From Bacillota bacterium (lineage in GTDB: Bacteria > Bacillota > Clostridia > Lachnospirales > Lachnospiraceae): a stretch of 64,000 nucleotides of DNA. Both the position numbers and the translations under genes were made by a program. Positions within the stretch are counted from its first letter, which is position 1, and the number at the start of each line of letters is the position of its first letter. Below the pieces are notes generated by a model. That model was not told the DNA's origin. It made no database searches and saw only the letters and a list, made by a program, of their open reading frames with translations. The stretch covers positions 124,001 through 188,000 of the forward strand of contig JAKPAB010000200.1 in the NCBI GenBank assembly GCA_029779695.1, given 5' to 3'. Below, piece by piece: positions 18,372 through 27,177 of the stretch.

Positions 18372-19409
18372 TTATTTTATGAAAATTTTTCTTATATCAT
18401 TACCCATAACAAGCACCATAAGAGCCATTAAAATGACAAATCCTATTCCATTTACAATAGCCTCTGCCTTTTCCGGTACTTTTTTTCTGGTAAACATTTC
18501 AATTATAAAGAAAACCAGTCTTCCTCCATCAAGTGCAGGAAATGGTAATAGATTAACCACCCCAAGGTTTGCAGATAAAAGTACTACCCAATATATCATC
18601 TGCATTAAAACTGTGAAAAATCCATATGAAACAGATTTATTATAAGAATCCCCCACTGCTTTTACTATTCCCACAGGCCCTGACATATCATTAATACCGA
18701 GTGAGCCTGTAAACAGCATCTTTAAACTCTGGATCGTAACATATACTAGTTCCTTGACCTGATATCCACCATAAGAAAAACATTCACCAATATTGGCCTT
18801 TTTTGATATATTACCACCAGAAACTCCCATAAGATATTTCCCTGTGGTTTTATCCATCTTCGGGGTTAAGACAGTGCTGATTTTTTTGCCGTTATGAATA
18901 TAAGTCAACTTGACTTCTTTGCCCGGGTGAAACAACGAATAATAGCTTACTTCTTGATAAAAATGAACTTCATAATTATCTATTTTGACGATTTCGTCTC
19001 CTTTTTGAATACCTGCCTTTTCAGCGGGATAATCTTTAATCAAACCTCCAACCAAAGGAGGTATATATCCTGTTCCCGCTATGAGAACAACTGAAAGAAT
19101 ATATGCCAAAATGAAATTAAATACAGGTCCTGCGGCTACGATTAAAAATCTCTGTAGTACCGGTTTTTTCTGAAATGATCTATTATCCTCAGAATCTTCC
19201 TCTTCACCTTCCATCACACAGGCACCGCCAAATGGTAATAAATGAATTGAGAAATCTGTTTCACCAAATTTCTTACCGAACAGCCTAGGTCCAAGACCTA
19301 TCATGAACTCATTAACCCTTACATTACAAGATTTCGCAACGATAAAATGACCAAACTCATGGAAAATAACTATAAAGCCAAAAATTAGTATCGCTATTAT
19401 TATGTTCAC
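18372..19409 (-). CDS. rseP: RIP zinc metalloprotease RseP
   Basis: This site-2 protease cleaves transmembrane substrates such as anti-sigma factors within the membrane. The 345 residues show the zinc site HEFGH in the first helix and a PDZ domain in the middle (VGGLIKDYPAEKAGIQKGDEIVKID). The C-terminal zinc ligand region NLLPFPALDGGRLVFFIIE is followed by a last membrane helix. Four membrane segments are evident. The start is GTG, overlapping the dxr stop as GTGA. The gene order cdsA-dxr-rseP-ispG is the common one. Its substrate in this organism is not evident. Confidence 0.96.
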   Translation of the reverse strand: MNIIIAILIFGFIVIFHEFGHFIVAKSCNVRVNEFMIGLGPRLFGKKFGETDFSIHLLPFGGACVMEGEEEDSEDNRSFQKKPVLQRFLIVAAGPVFNFILAYILSVVLIAGTGYIPPLVGGLIKDYPAEKAGIQKGDEIVKIDNYEVHFYQEVSYYSLFHPGKEVKLTYIHNGKKISTVLTPKMDKTTGKYLMGVSGGNISKKANIGECFSYGGYQVKELVYVTIQSLKMLFTGSLGINDMSGPVGIVKAVGDSYNKSVSYGFFTVLMQMIYWVVLLSANLGVVNLLPFPALDGGRLVFFIIEMFTRKKVPEKAEAIVNGIGFVILMALMVLVMGNDIRKIFIK

Positions 19410-20554
19410 TTTAAAAACTCCCTAACTAAATTGATTGCCTTGTCCTCTGTGTATAATATTTCTTCTACTGAAGGTGAGTCGATATACTCCATTTTACTCA
19501 TTGCATAAGAAATAGCTTCCGGAATATCGAGAAAACTTATTTTCCCCTGCAACAACATCCTAACAGCCTCTTCATTGGATGAATTAAATACTGTTGGAAT
19601 ATTTCCTCCCGCATCCATAGCATTCATTGCAAGTTTAAGACCTATAAATGTATCCATATTAGGTTTTTCAAAATGAAGAACTCCAACATTCCAGAAATCT
19701 AGTTTTTTAGCTAAAAGTGATGGTCTGTTAGGATAAAAAAGTGCGTACTGGATAGGTATCCTCATATCAGGTGCCCCTAACTGGCCCATTACGGCTCCAT
19801 CCTGAAACTCAACTGCAGAGTGGAGAATGCTTTCGGGATGAACTACGACCTGGATTTGTTGTCTTTTAACTCCGAACAACCATCCAGCTTCCATTACTTC
19901 CAGACCTTTATTTATCATTCCAGCTGAATCTATAGTTACCTTTTTACCCATAGACCAATTGGGGTTGTAAAGCACTTCATCTATTGAAACATTCTTAAGC
20001 TCTTCACGCTTTTTCCCTCTGAATGGTCCTCCGGAAGCTGTTAAAATAATTTTTTCGATCTCATTATTTTCTTCGCCTTGAAGGCTCTGGAAAATCGCGC
20101 TGTGTTCACTGTCTACAGGAATGATACTAACGCCATTTTTTTTTGCTTCAGCCATTACCAAGTGTCCTGCACAAACCAAAGTTTCCTTATTCGCAAGAGC
20201 AATATCCTTACCAGCATTAATTGCTGCAAGGGTAGGTCGAATACCAAGCATTCCTACAATACCGGTAACAAGCATATCTGATGCAGGATCTTCTGCGACC
20301 CTAATCAAACCCTCTAATCCATAATTGATTTCCGTATCAGTATCAGAAATCCGGCTTTTTAATTCTAAATACTCTTTTTCTCCCTTAACAGAAACAAATG
20401 AAGGATGAAATTCTCTTATCTGTTTCTCAAGAAGTTCTATATTAGAACCACAAGAAAGTGATGTAACATTAAATTCTTCTATATGCTGACTGATAACATC
20501 AAGCGTCTGAGTTCCGATAGAACCTGTAGACCCGAGAATTGATATATTTTTCAT
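19406..20554 (-). CDS. dxr: 1-deoxy-D-xylulose 5-phosphate reductoisomerase
   Basis: Dxr rearranges and reduces DXP to 2-C-methylerythritol 4-phosphate, the committed step of the MEP pathway, with NADPH. The 382 residues have the Rossmann motif ILGSTGSIGTQTLDV, the NADP-contact ALANKETLVCAG, and the metal/substrate segment IPVDSEHSAIFQSLQGE with SGGPFRG. The C-terminal helical domain is complete. A GGAG site precedes the ATG. It sits between cdsA and rseP with a four-base overlap into rseP. Confidence 0.98.
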   Translation of the reverse strand: MKNISILGSTGSIGTQTLDVISQHIEEFNVTSLSCGSNIELLEKQIREFHPSFVSVKGEKEYLELKSRISDTDTEINYGLEGLIRVAEDPASDMLVTGIVGMLGIRPTLAAINAGKDIALANKETLVCAGHLVMAEAKKNGVSIIPVDSEHSAIFQSLQGEENNEIEKIILTASGGPFRGKKREELKNVSIDEVLYNPNWSMGKKVTIDSAGMINKGLEVMEAGWLFGVKRQQIQVVVHPESILHSAVEFQDGAVMGQLGAPDMRIPIQYALFYPNRPSLLAKKLDFWNVGVLHFEKPNMDTFIGLKLAMNAMDAGGNIPTVFNSSNEEAVRMLLQGKISFLDIPEAISYAMSKMEYIDSPSVEEILYTEDKAINLVREFLK

Positions 20555-20571
20555 TTATATGCTCCACTATT

Positions 20572-21384
20572 TTAAATAACTGCGATTGTGACCATTGCGA
20601 GAAAATATACAATAGGAGCCGTAATTATTATACTGTCAAAGCGATCTAGTACTCCTCCATGTCCCGGAATAAGATTGCCGTAATCCTTGATCTCAAAATT
20701 TCTCTTAATTGCTGATGCAGCTAAGTCTCCTACCATAGAGACAAGGGCACCTACAGCGCCGATCACTGCAATGATCAGAAGATCCATTCCCCTTAGATCA
20801 AGCTGCATCCTAAAAATATAACCATATATAAGATTTAGAATAGCTGATCCAATCACTCCTCCAATTGCTCCCTCTATAGATTTCTTAGGACTAAGTATCG
20901 GCGCCATTTTGTGTTTTCCAAATAACTTTCCAACGCAATATGCACAAGTGTCGGCTCCCCATGCACAAAGGAATATCAACCATACAAAATATTTTCCTTT
21001 AACTGGTATTTCTCTTGTCTGGTAGATAAATGAAAGCATAGCAGTAACATAAAAGAAACCAAAGAAAGCTCCAAAAACCTTTGTCGAATCATATTTAGGG
21101 TATGACAGAACATAACAGATTAAAAGAACTATAAGAAAAAAGATATTATAAATAACAGGATCTTTGATCATATGGAACTTCAGATTTACATAATAAAAAA
21201 CCGTCATCGCATATCCTATATACCCTATTATTGATTTATGTATATCAAGCACTCTATAAAGTTCAAACATACCAATAATTGACAATATTGCAGTGGATAC
21301 AAGAAGTACATTTCCTCCTGTAATAATAAGTACAAGTGCCAATACAACAAGTATTATTCCGCTTATAAGTCTAGTCTTAAACAT
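20572..21384 (-). CDS. cdsA: Phosphatidate cytidylyltransferase CdsA
   Basis: CdsA makes CDP-diacylglycerol from phosphatidate and CTP, the branch point of phospholipid synthesis. The 270-residue protein is mostly membrane helices (about seven or eight). It carries the family C-terminal signature, seen as SMVGDLAASAIKRNFEIKD followed by IPGHGGVLDRFDS. The start overlaps the uppS end by eight bases. The length is normal. Confidence 0.96.
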   Translation of the reverse strand: MFKTRLISGIILVVLALVLIITGGNVLLVSTAILSIIGMFELYRVLDIHKSIIGYIGYAMTVFYYVNLKFHMIKDPVIYNIFFLIVLLICYVLSYPKYDSTKVFGAFFGFFYVTAMLSFIYQTREIPVKGKYFVWLIFLCAWGADTCAYCVGKLFGKHKMAPILSPKKSIEGAIGGVIGSAILNLIYGYIFRMQLDLRGMDLLIIAVIGAVGALVSMVGDLAASAIKRNFEIKDYGNLIPGHGGVLDRFDSIIITAPIVYFLAMVTIAVI

Positions 21385-22090
21385 TTTGTTCTTCTACTCC
21401 TCCAAATCTTCTATGTCTATTATCATAATCCACAATAGCCTCAGTAAGTTCTTTTTCTCCAAATTCCGGCCAAGGACAATTCGTAAAATAAAATTCGCTA
21501 TAGGAAAGCTGCCAAAGCATAAAATTAGATAATCGTTCCTCTCCACTTGTCCTGATCATTAGATCCGGATCCGGCACGTCATATGTATCCAAAAAACCAG
21601 AAAACATCTTATCATCAAGTGACTCTATATCTTCACCTGTTTTTTCAAAATACTTTACTGTTTTTTTAACTGCCCTTAATATTTCATCTCGGCTTCCATA
21701 GTTAATTGCAATTACAAGCTTAAGTCCTGTATAAATCGATGAAACCTCTTCTAACTTCTCAATTGTTGATTTTAACTCAGGTGACAATCCATTTCTATCT
21801 CCGATCACCTTAAAGGACATGTTATCTCTTTTACATGTTTTAATACATTTATTCAAATAGGTATTAAGAAGTGTCATCAATGTATTGACTTCATTTTCAG
21901 GACGATTCCAATTTTCAGTCGAAAATGCATATATAGTAAGATATTTTATTCCAAGTTTGTCTGCTACACGGCAGACCTTCTCTACATTTTCAGCTCCAAC
22001 TTTGTGGCCATATGTTCTTGGCTTGCCCTTTGATTTTGCCCAACGGCCATTTCCATCCATAATAATGGCTACCGATTCAGGTACGTTCAT
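21377..22090 (-). CDS. uppS: Isoprenyl (undecaprenyl) diphosphate synthase
   Basis: UppS elongates farnesyl diphosphate with isopentenyl diphosphate to C55, the lipid carrier for cell-wall precursors. The product shows SVAIIMDGNGRWAKSKGKPRTYGHKVG, YLTIYAFSTENWNRP, AINYGSRDEIL, DLMIRTSGEERLSNFMLWQLSYSEFYF and WPEF, all cis-prenyltransferase motifs. The track begins at a TTG (22117); I take the ATG at 22090 because it gives the standard MNVP...MDGNGRW spacing. The product is then 237 residues. It is the first gene after the frr terminator and heads the uppS-cdsA-dxr-rseP-ispG-polC run. Confidence 0.96.
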   Translation of the reverse strand: MNVPESVAIIMDGNGRWAKSKGKPRTYGHKVGAENVEKVCRVADKLGIKYLTIYAFSTENWNRPENEVNTLMTLLNTYLNKCIKTCKRDNMSFKVIGDRNGLSPELKSTIEKLEEVSSIYTGLKLVIAINYGSRDEILRAVKKTVKYFEKTGEDIESLDDKMFSGFLDTYDVPDPDLMIRTSGEERLSNFMLWQLSYSEFYFTNCPWPEFGEKELTEAIVDYDNRHRRFGGVEEQNV

Positions 22091-22154
22091 AGTCCACTCT
22101 TTCCAATAATCAGACAAAATATCCGATCAAATGTATAGTTGCACATATTACAAG

Positions 22155-22183
22155 ATTATACTAAATATAGTAAAAATAAGAAA
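22155..22183 (-). promoter_or_regulatory. Candidate promoter of the uppS-polC operon
   Basis: A perfect TATAAT lies about 65 bases upstream of uppS, right behind the frr terminator. With a 17-base spacer the -35 position reads TTTCTT, only three of six matches and overlapping the terminator tail. The position after a terminator supports it; the -35 does not. Confidence 0.45.
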
Positions 22184-22209
22184 CCCCTCCGGACTAACCG
22201 GAAGGGTTT
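22172..22209 (-). terminator. Terminator after frr
   Basis: AAACCCTTCCGG and CCGGAGGGGTTT form a twelve-pair stem (one G.U) with loop TTAGT, followed by CTTATTTTT on the minus strand. It ends the pyrH-frr unit about 45 bases after the frr stop. Confidence 0.92.
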
Positions 22210-22253
22210 AACTTTGTATTTTTTATGATTATATAACCATTCTGCCCAACAAA

Positions 22254-22808
22254 TTAAATTGTCATAATCTCTTTAGACTTTTCTTCGATCTGATCATCTA
22301 CAGTTTTAATAAACTTATCTGTGATTTTCTGAAGACCATCTTCAAGATCTCTGATCTCATCTTCTGAAACATCATCGCTCTTCTGAAGTTTTTTAAAATT
22401 ATCATTACCATCACGTCGGATATTTCTAATGGCAATTTTGGCTTCTTCTCCCTTTTTCTTGACATCCTTGGAAAGTTCTTTTCTTCTCTCCTCTGTAAGT
22501 ATAGGAAATGCAAGTCTAATTACCTTACCATCATTAGTAGGATTAATACCAATATCAGACATGGAAATGGCCTTTTCAATCTCTTTTAAAAGAGAAGGTT
22601 CCCAAGGCTGAATCGTAATTGTTCTAGCATCTGTAACAGTAATATTAGCTACCTGCTGAAGAGGTGTCTCCGCTCCATAGTAATCAACATGAAGTTTGTC
22701 CAAGATGTGAGGGTTAGCACGCCCTGCCCTTATTGATTGAAGTTCTTCATCAAGAGCCTTGATTGACTTTTGCATCCTGGTCTCATAATCCTGTAATTTC
22801 TCGTCCAT
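22254..22808 (-). CDS. frr: Ribosome recycling factor
   Basis: RRF splits post-termination ribosomes together with EF-G. The 184-residue product has the characteristic long-helix bundle with IKALDEELQSIRAGRANPHILDKLHVDYYGAETPL at the start and FPILTEERRKELSKDVKKKGEEAKIAIRNIRRD in the middle. The length is standard. GGAGG precedes the ATG. It follows pyrH by ten bases and precedes a terminator, as in most Firmicutes where pyrH-frr end the cluster. Confidence 0.99.
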   Translation of the reverse strand: MDEKLQDYETRMQKSIKALDEELQSIRAGRANPHILDKLHVDYYGAETPLQQVANITVTDARTITIQPWEPSLLKEIEKAISMSDIGINPTNDGKVIRLAFPILTEERRKELSKDVKKKGEEAKIAIRNIRRDGNDNFKKLQKSDDVSEDEIRDLEDGLQKITDKFIKTVDDQIEEKSKEIMTI

Positions 22809-22818
22809 AAATGTCCTC

Positions 22819-23511
22819 CTAGACGGTTACTGTAGTGCCATTAAAACCATCACCTACAGCATTAATGATACTATCTTTTTCATTTAATGCAAATATTTTT
22901 AACGGTATTTTATTTTCCATTACAAGAATCGAAGCAGTAAGATCAATAACACCTAGCTTATTATCAACGACTTCCTGAATAGATATTGTGTCATATTTCT
23001 TAGCCTCCGGATTCATCTTCGGATCGCTATCATATACACCATCAATGGCCTTGGCTAAAAGAATCATATCACATTCTGTTTCAACAGCTCTAAGTGCAGC
23101 ACCCGTATCTGTGGAAAAATAAGGATGTCCTGTACCACCTGCAAAAAAGCAGATTTTCTTGTCCGCAAATGCTTTTGTAACTTTGTCATATGAGTAAAGC
23201 TCTGTAAAAGCTCCAACTGTGAACGAAGTGAAGACTGCAGTATCAAGACCGATTCCATTCCAGATATCCGAAACATAGATACAGTTCATAACCGTAGCAA
23301 GCATACCTATCTGGTCAGATTTAGATCTTCTTATCTCATTGCCGGTTCTTCCTCGCCAGAAGTTGCCACCGCCAATTACAACTCCCACCTCAATATTCTT
23401 TTCAATAAGCTTTTTAACTTCATAGCCTACTGTACTAACAATATTCTCGTCAAAACCTTTTCCAGACTCACCGGCTAAGGCCTCACCGCTTAATTTTAAA
23501 AGAACTCGCAT
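22819..23511 (-). CDS. pyrH: UMP kinase PyrH
   Basis: PyrH phosphorylates UMP to UDP for pyrimidine nucleotide synthesis. The 230 residues show the amino-acid kinase fold: VLLKLSGEALAG, VVIGGGNFWRGR, DQIGMLATVMN and the ATP-binding KAIDGVYDSDPK. The product starts MRVLLKLSG, with almost no extension before the first strand. The ATG has an AAGGA site in the bases between it and the bactofilin stop, only eleven bases away. Translation is therefore likely linked to the bactofilin gene, an unusual partner. Confidence 0.98.
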   Translation of the reverse strand: MRVLLKLSGEALAGESGKGFDENIVSTVGYEVKKLIEKNIEVGVVIGGGNFWRGRTGNEIRRSKSDQIGMLATVMNCIYVSDIWNGIGLDTAVFTSFTVGAFTELYSYDKVTKAFADKKICFFAGGTGHPYFSTDTGAALRAVETECDMILLAKAIDGVYDSDPKMNPEAKKYDTISIQEVVDNKLGVIDLTASILVMENKIPLKIFALNEKDSIINAVGDGFNGTTVTV

Positions 23512-23522
23512 ATTTTTCCTTC

Positions 23523-24341
23523 TTAGGCTTCAACGTTTTTAAAAACGCTCTCAACATCAACATCAGCATAAGTCTGTGAGCAGAAGCCCTCGATAACTGC
23601 TCCATTATTAATCTGAACAGAGCGAGATTTGATATTTCCCATAACAACTGCAGATGTATCAACAACTACAGGTCCCTGAACATCGATATCGCCCTTAACA
23701 GCTCCTGCGATTACTGCTGAAGTTGCTGTAATATTACCAACAATAACAGATCCTGCTCCGACCTTGGCTGTTCCGCTTGTTGCTACCTCACCTTCAACCT
23801 TAGCATTGTCAGCAAAAAATTCGCTTGATACACTGTTTCCTCTTATTGTACCATTAACAACAAGCTTACCATTACACTTAACATTGCCTTTAACGGTACC
23901 TTCAATTGTAATAGATCCTGTAGAATCAAGATCACCGGTAATTGTCATTCCAAGAGTAATAACTGCTGTTTCGTCCGAAATTGCATTTTCGTTAATTCCT
24001 AAATTTTTTGAAGTCTCTACATTCTTAGTATAAGAATCTGTCTGTACATCGCTCATTCTGGAATAATCCTCTATTCTATTACTATTTGATGTTTTCTCTT
24101 TTTTTTCTGTAATTACTGTATCTGATACAGGCGTAACAGGAGCTTTAACAGCAACAGGTTCATCAACCTTTTTTGCCACTTGCTCTAATAGGCCATCAAG
24201 CTTATTAAGTTCAGAGTCTACATCAAGGTCCTCGTCAAGTGTGTTTACCATAACATCTTCTTTTTCTGAAACCTCATCTGTTGGAACAAGCTCATCAACA
24301 GCATCAGAGAAATCATCCTTAAAATCCTTAAAAAGTCCCAT
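23523..24341 (-). CDS. Bactofilin-family polymer-forming cytoskeletal protein
   Basis: Bactofilins self-assemble without nucleotide into filaments that anchor cell-wall or envelope enzymes. About residues 120-265 form a run of short beta-helix repeats rich in Gly and Val (ITGDLDSTGSITIEGTVKG, GNITATSAVIAGAVKGDI), the bactofilin core. The first 120 residues are charged and apparently disordered (MGLFKDFKDDFSDAVDEL), with no membrane segment. GAGGAG precedes the start. It lies between a polysaccharide deacetylase (18 bases upstream) and pyrH. Its pairing with a wall-active enzyme suggests a cell-shape or wall-localisation role. The family is firm; the role is inferred. Confidence 0.88.
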   Translation of the reverse strand: MGLFKDFKDDFSDAVDELVPTDEVSEKEDVMVNTLDEDLDVDSELNKLDGLLEQVAKKVDEPVAVKAPVTPVSDTVITEKKEKTSNSNRIEDYSRMSDVQTDSYTKNVETSKNLGINENAISDETAVITLGMTITGDLDSTGSITIEGTVKGNVKCNGKLVVNGTIRGNSVSSEFFADNAKVEGEVATSGTAKVGAGSVIVGNITATSAVIAGAVKGDIDVQGPVVVDTSAVVMGNIKSRSVQINNGAVIEGFCSQTYADVDVESVFKNVEA

Positions 24342-24359
24342 TTTTCTCTCCTCTTTAAA

Positions 24360-25277
24360 CTATTTATTCTTTAATGTGACATGCTGTATAAGTGCTGTGT
24401 CATCACTAATCGGCAAAATCACTGCGCCCTTTGCCTGAAGCGTTTCGATAAGGGCCGGTAATGCTTCAACCGTGCTTTTCTTGTTTTCAGCATCGTGCAT
24501 CAGCACAATCGATGTTTTATATTTTACCACATCGCTCATAACGTTTTCAATAAGTTCCTGAGATGTATAGGCAGTCGAAGATGCATCCCCTGATGTAACA
24601 TTCCAATCGTAATATTTTACGTTCTTTTTATTCAAAAAGTCAATGAAATACGACATATCCTCACCGGAAACTTGATTACTAGATCCTCCTGGAAACCTAT
24701 ATAGATTACAATCTACTCCTGTAGAAGTTTTAATCAAATCATGAATCTTATCATAGTCTTCCTGAAATGAAGAAAGAGATGCATATACCTCCTTATATTT
24801 ATGCGAGTATGAATGCATCCCTATTGTATGACCCTCATCAACAATTCTCTTGTATCTGGCAATTGATGCTGCGTCATTATGTCCTGTGACAAAAAACGTC
24901 GCCTTGACACCATAATCATCGAGAATGTCTAATATCTTATCTGTATTGCCACTAGGACCATCATCAAATGTCAGATAAACCTTTAATGTGTCCTCAGGTT
25001 TTGCCAGATTGCCCTCTCCTGTTCCCGAATCACTTTGGACAAGAGTTCCAACACTAGCGGTTGGTAAAGACTCTGTATGAGCAGTAGGTTCAGATCCTCG
25101 CTTTTCGACGCCATCCAGTCTCTTATTCAGCTTAAACATTTCTATTGCAAGAAAAACATTAGCTAAAAGAGAAATCGTAATTCCTCCAAAGATAAAAAAT
25201 ATTATGAACATTTTCATATTATGGATTCTTCTGCTTTTATCTCTTTTTTCTTGAATAGTTCTTTTTTTATCTTGCAT
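24360..25277 (-). CDS. Membrane-anchored polysaccharide deacetylase (NodB domain)
   Basis: NodB-domain enzymes remove acetyl groups from peptidoglycan or chitin-like sugars outside the cell. The product has a single N-terminal membrane helix (MFIIFFIFGGITISLLANVFLAIEMF) and a short linker. The catalytic domain has YLTFDDGPSG (motif 1), GMHSYSHKYKEV (metal histidines, HSxxH), LYRFPGGSSN and IVLMHDAENKKSTV. The tracked GTG at 25298 lies inside the tsf terminator stem, so I use the ATG at 25277, about 305 residues. The site before it is weak (GGGG). The bactofilin follows. Peptidoglycan N-acetylglucosamine deacetylase is the likeliest function. Confidence 0.87.
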   Translation of the reverse strand: MQDKKRTIQEKRDKSRRIHNMKMFIIFFIFGGITISLLANVFLAIEMFKLNKRLDGVEKRGSEPTAHTESLPTASVGTLVQSDSGTGEGNLAKPEDTLKVYLTFDDGPSGNTDKILDILDDYGVKATFFVTGHNDAASIARYKRIVDEGHTIGMHSYSHKYKEVYASLSSFQEDYDKIHDLIKTSTGVDCNLYRFPGGSSNQVSGEDMSYFIDFLNKKNVKYYDWNVTSGDASSTAYTSQELIENVMSDVVKYKTSIVLMHDAENKKSTVEALPALIETLQAKGAVILPISDDTALIQHVTLKNK

Positions 25278-25287
25278 ACAAAACCCC

Positions 25288-25319
25288 AAAAAAGGCACTA
25301 TAAAAAATTATAGTGCCTT
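25288..25319 (-). terminator. Terminator after tsf
   Basis: AAGGCACTATAA and TTATAGTGCCTT form a perfect twelve-pair stem with a TTTT loop and a short T tail, then GGGG. It lies about 20 bases after the tsf stop and ends eleven bases before the deacetylase ATG. The T tail is short, so leakage into the next genes is possible. Confidence 0.8.
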
Positions 25320-25341
25320 AAAAATCTAAATTAAGCTATGA

Positions 25342-26277
25342 TTAAGCATTCATCTGCTTTGCAACTTCAGCTGCAAAATCTTCCTGCTTCTTTTCGATAC
25401 CTTCGCCGGTCTCGAAACGTGTATATGATGTAAGCTTAAGATCTGTTCCGGCTGCTTTTGCAACTTCCTCAACATACTTGGCTACGCTCTGCTTACCATC
25501 AGCTGCTTTTACATATACCTGATCGAGAAGGCAAACTTCCTTAAGTTCCTTGTTAAGTCTTCCCTTGATCATACCAGCTTTAACATTTTCTGGCTTAGAT
25601 GCTTCCTTAGGATCATTTTCGATCTGAGCTTTGATAATCTCGGTCTCATGAGCGATAAATTCCTGATCGATCTCTGCATCACAAAGATACTTAGGATTCA
25701 TAGCTGCAATCTGCATTGCAATATTCTTAAGTGCTTCTTTAACATCCTCTGTTACGTTTGAGCACTCACAAGCAAGAAGAACAGCAATTCTTCCGCCACC
25801 ATGAACATAAGATACAACAGCTCCGTTATCAACTGCTGTCTTCTTAAATCTTCTAATTGAAAGCTTTTCACCAATTATTGCGATTTCATCAACAAGTGCC
25901 TCAGCAACTGTCTTTGATGCATCCTTAGACCAATTTTCATTCATGAATCCATCAATATCAGTTGATGTAGATGCAAGCGCCTGATCGGCAACATCCTGAA
26001 CATAAGTCTGGAATGTTTCATTATTGGCAACAAAGTCTGTCTCAGAGTTAACCTCTACAACAGCAGCCTCTTTATCGCCATTTGATGCGACATAGCAAAG
26101 ACCCTCAGCTGCAATTCTTGATGCCTTTTTCTCAGCCTTAGCCTGTCCATTCTTTCTAAGGTATTCCATAGCCTCTTCAAGATTGCCATCAGTCTCGGAA
26201 AGTGCCTTTTTGCACTCCATCATTCCGGCGCCGGACTTTTCTCTAAGTTCCTTAACTAAACTAGCTGTAACTGCCAT
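25342..26277 (-). CDS. tsf: Elongation factor Ts
   Basis: EF-Ts exchanges GDP for GTP on EF-Tu. The 311 residues contain the N-terminal UBA-like segment and signature (VKELREKSGAGMMECKKALSETDGNLEEAMEYLRKNG). The core follows with VVEVNSETDFVANNETF and the repeated half after a loop. GGAGG precedes the ATG. It follows rpsB by about 40 bases, the standard pair. Confidence 0.99.
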   Translation of the reverse strand: MAVTASLVKELREKSGAGMMECKKALSETDGNLEEAMEYLRKNGQAKAEKKASRIAAEGLCYVASNGDKEAAVVEVNSETDFVANNETFQTYVQDVADQALASTSTDIDGFMNENWSKDASKTVAEALVDEIAIIGEKLSIRRFKKTAVDNGAVVSYVHGGGRIAVLLACECSNVTEDVKEALKNIAMQIAAMNPKYLCDAEIDQEFIAHETEIIKAQIENDPKEASKPENVKAGMIKGRLNKELKEVCLLDQVYVKAADGKQSVAKYVEEVAKAAGTDLKLTSYTRFETGEGIEKKQEDFAAEVAKQMNA

Positions 26278-26317
26278 TTAATTTTCCTCCATATATGATT
26301 TTATGCTACCCTAATTA

Positions 26318-27040
26318 TTAGGCTTCTACAGCTTCTTCTTTAGCTGCTGTATGTTCCTCACCCTGCTTAGCTTCAACAACAGCATCAGCCATAACAGAAG
26401 TGATAAGCTTAACTGCACGGATAGCATCATCATTGCCGGGGATAACATAGTCAAGCTCTTCAGGATCACAGTTTGTATCTGCCATACCGATAAGTGTAAT
26501 TCCAAGAGACTGAGCCTCCTGAATGCAGATTCTCTCCTTCTTAGGATCAACTACGAAAATTGCATCAGGAACTCTCTTCATATCCTTGATTCCGCCAAGG
26601 TTACGATTAAGCTTTTCCCATTCTTTTTTAAGACCGATAACTTCCTTCTTGGGAAGAAGATCAAATGTACCGTTCTCTTCCATCTTCTCAATCTTCTTAA
26701 GACGGGCAATACGGCTCTGGATTGTCTTGAAGTTTGTAAGCATTCCTCCAAGCCATCTCTCATTAACAAAATACATTCCGCATCTTGCAGCTTCATCAGC
26801 TACTGCATCCTGTGCCTGCTTCTTGGTTCCTACGAAAAGAATAGCACCACCCTGAGCTGCAATATCATATACAGCGTTATATGCATTGTCAACAAGACCT
26901 ACAGTCTGCTGAAGATCAATGATATGGATACCATTTCTCTCTGAATAAATATAAGGAGCCATTTTAGGGTTCCATCTTCTCGTCTGATGACCAAAATGCA
27001 CTCCAGCTTCAAGAAGCTGCTTCATTGAACAAACACTCAT
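26318..27040 (-). CDS. rpsB: 30S ribosomal protein S2
   Basis: S2 is a late-binding protein of the 30S subunit. The product shows [71 protein letters not shown] and [12 protein letters not shown]. The tracked ORF is extended upstream to 27169 through the leader; the ATG at 27040 has GGAGG seven bases away and starts [13 protein letters not shown], giving 240 residues. It heads rpsB-tsf from its own promoter. The leader of about 105 bases has potential structure and may be an autoregulatory site. Confidence 0.99.
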   Translation of the reverse strand: MSVCSMKQLLEAGVHFGHQTRRWNPKMAPYIYSERNGIHIIDLQQTVGLVDNAYNAVYDIAAQGGAILFVGTKKQAQDAVADEAARCGMYFVNERWLGGMLTNFKTIQSRIARLKKIEKMEENGTFDLLPKKEVIGLKKEWEKLNRNLGGIKDMKRVPDAIFVVDPKKERICIQEAQSLGITLIGMADTNCDPEELDYVIPGNDDAIRAVKLITSVMADAVVEAKQGEEHTAAKEEAVEA

Positions 27041-27142
27041 TTTTTTACCTCCAAAAATGGTTTTACTTCCACGTGGATCCACTCGCCAAACAACCTTTTC
27101 AGGCACCTGAATGACAATCTCCAACGTGTGATTAATACAAAC
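27041..27142 (-). promoter_or_regulatory. rpsB mRNA leader
   Basis: About 100 untranslated bases lie between the promoter and rpsB. They contain the palindrome GTGGATCCAC flanked by GGTTGTTT and AAAACC, which can form a stacked stem upstream of the GGAGG. S2 leaders are known autoregulatory targets in other bacteria; whether this one is, is inference. Confidence 0.4.
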
Positions 27143-27148
27143 TATTGC

Positions 27149-27177
27149 ATGATAACATAGAATTTTCACTATTGCAA
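27149..27177 (-). promoter_or_regulatory. Sigma-A promoter of rpsB-tsf
   Basis: TTGCAA, a 17-base spacer and TATCAT lie on the minus strand about 110 bases before the rpsB ATG. An inverted repeat AATTTTC...GAAAATT (27161-27194) brackets the -35 box. Confidence 0.7.

Noticed and set aside
17917-18645. 242-codon plus-strand ORF across ispG and rseP
   Set aside because: Spans the ends of two well-supported minus-strand genes and encodes a Ser/Ile/Phe-rich sequence typical of a reverse-strand shadow.
25278-25298. GTG start of the deacetylase in the tsf terminator
   Set aside because: The codon lies in the terminator stem; the ATG at 25277 precedes the membrane anchor more naturally.
25297-25305. 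TATAAT-like sequence in the tsf terminator as promoter for the deacetylase genes
   Set aside because: It is part of the perfect stem and has no acceptable -35 box at 16-18 bases.
26351-26944. 197-codon plus-strand ORF opposite rpsB
   Set aside because: Antisense of the highly conserved S2 protein; composition is shadow-like.
27041-27169. N-terminal extension of rpsB in the ORF track
   Set aside because: S2 begins at the ATG with GGAGG at 27040; the extension covers the promoter and leader.
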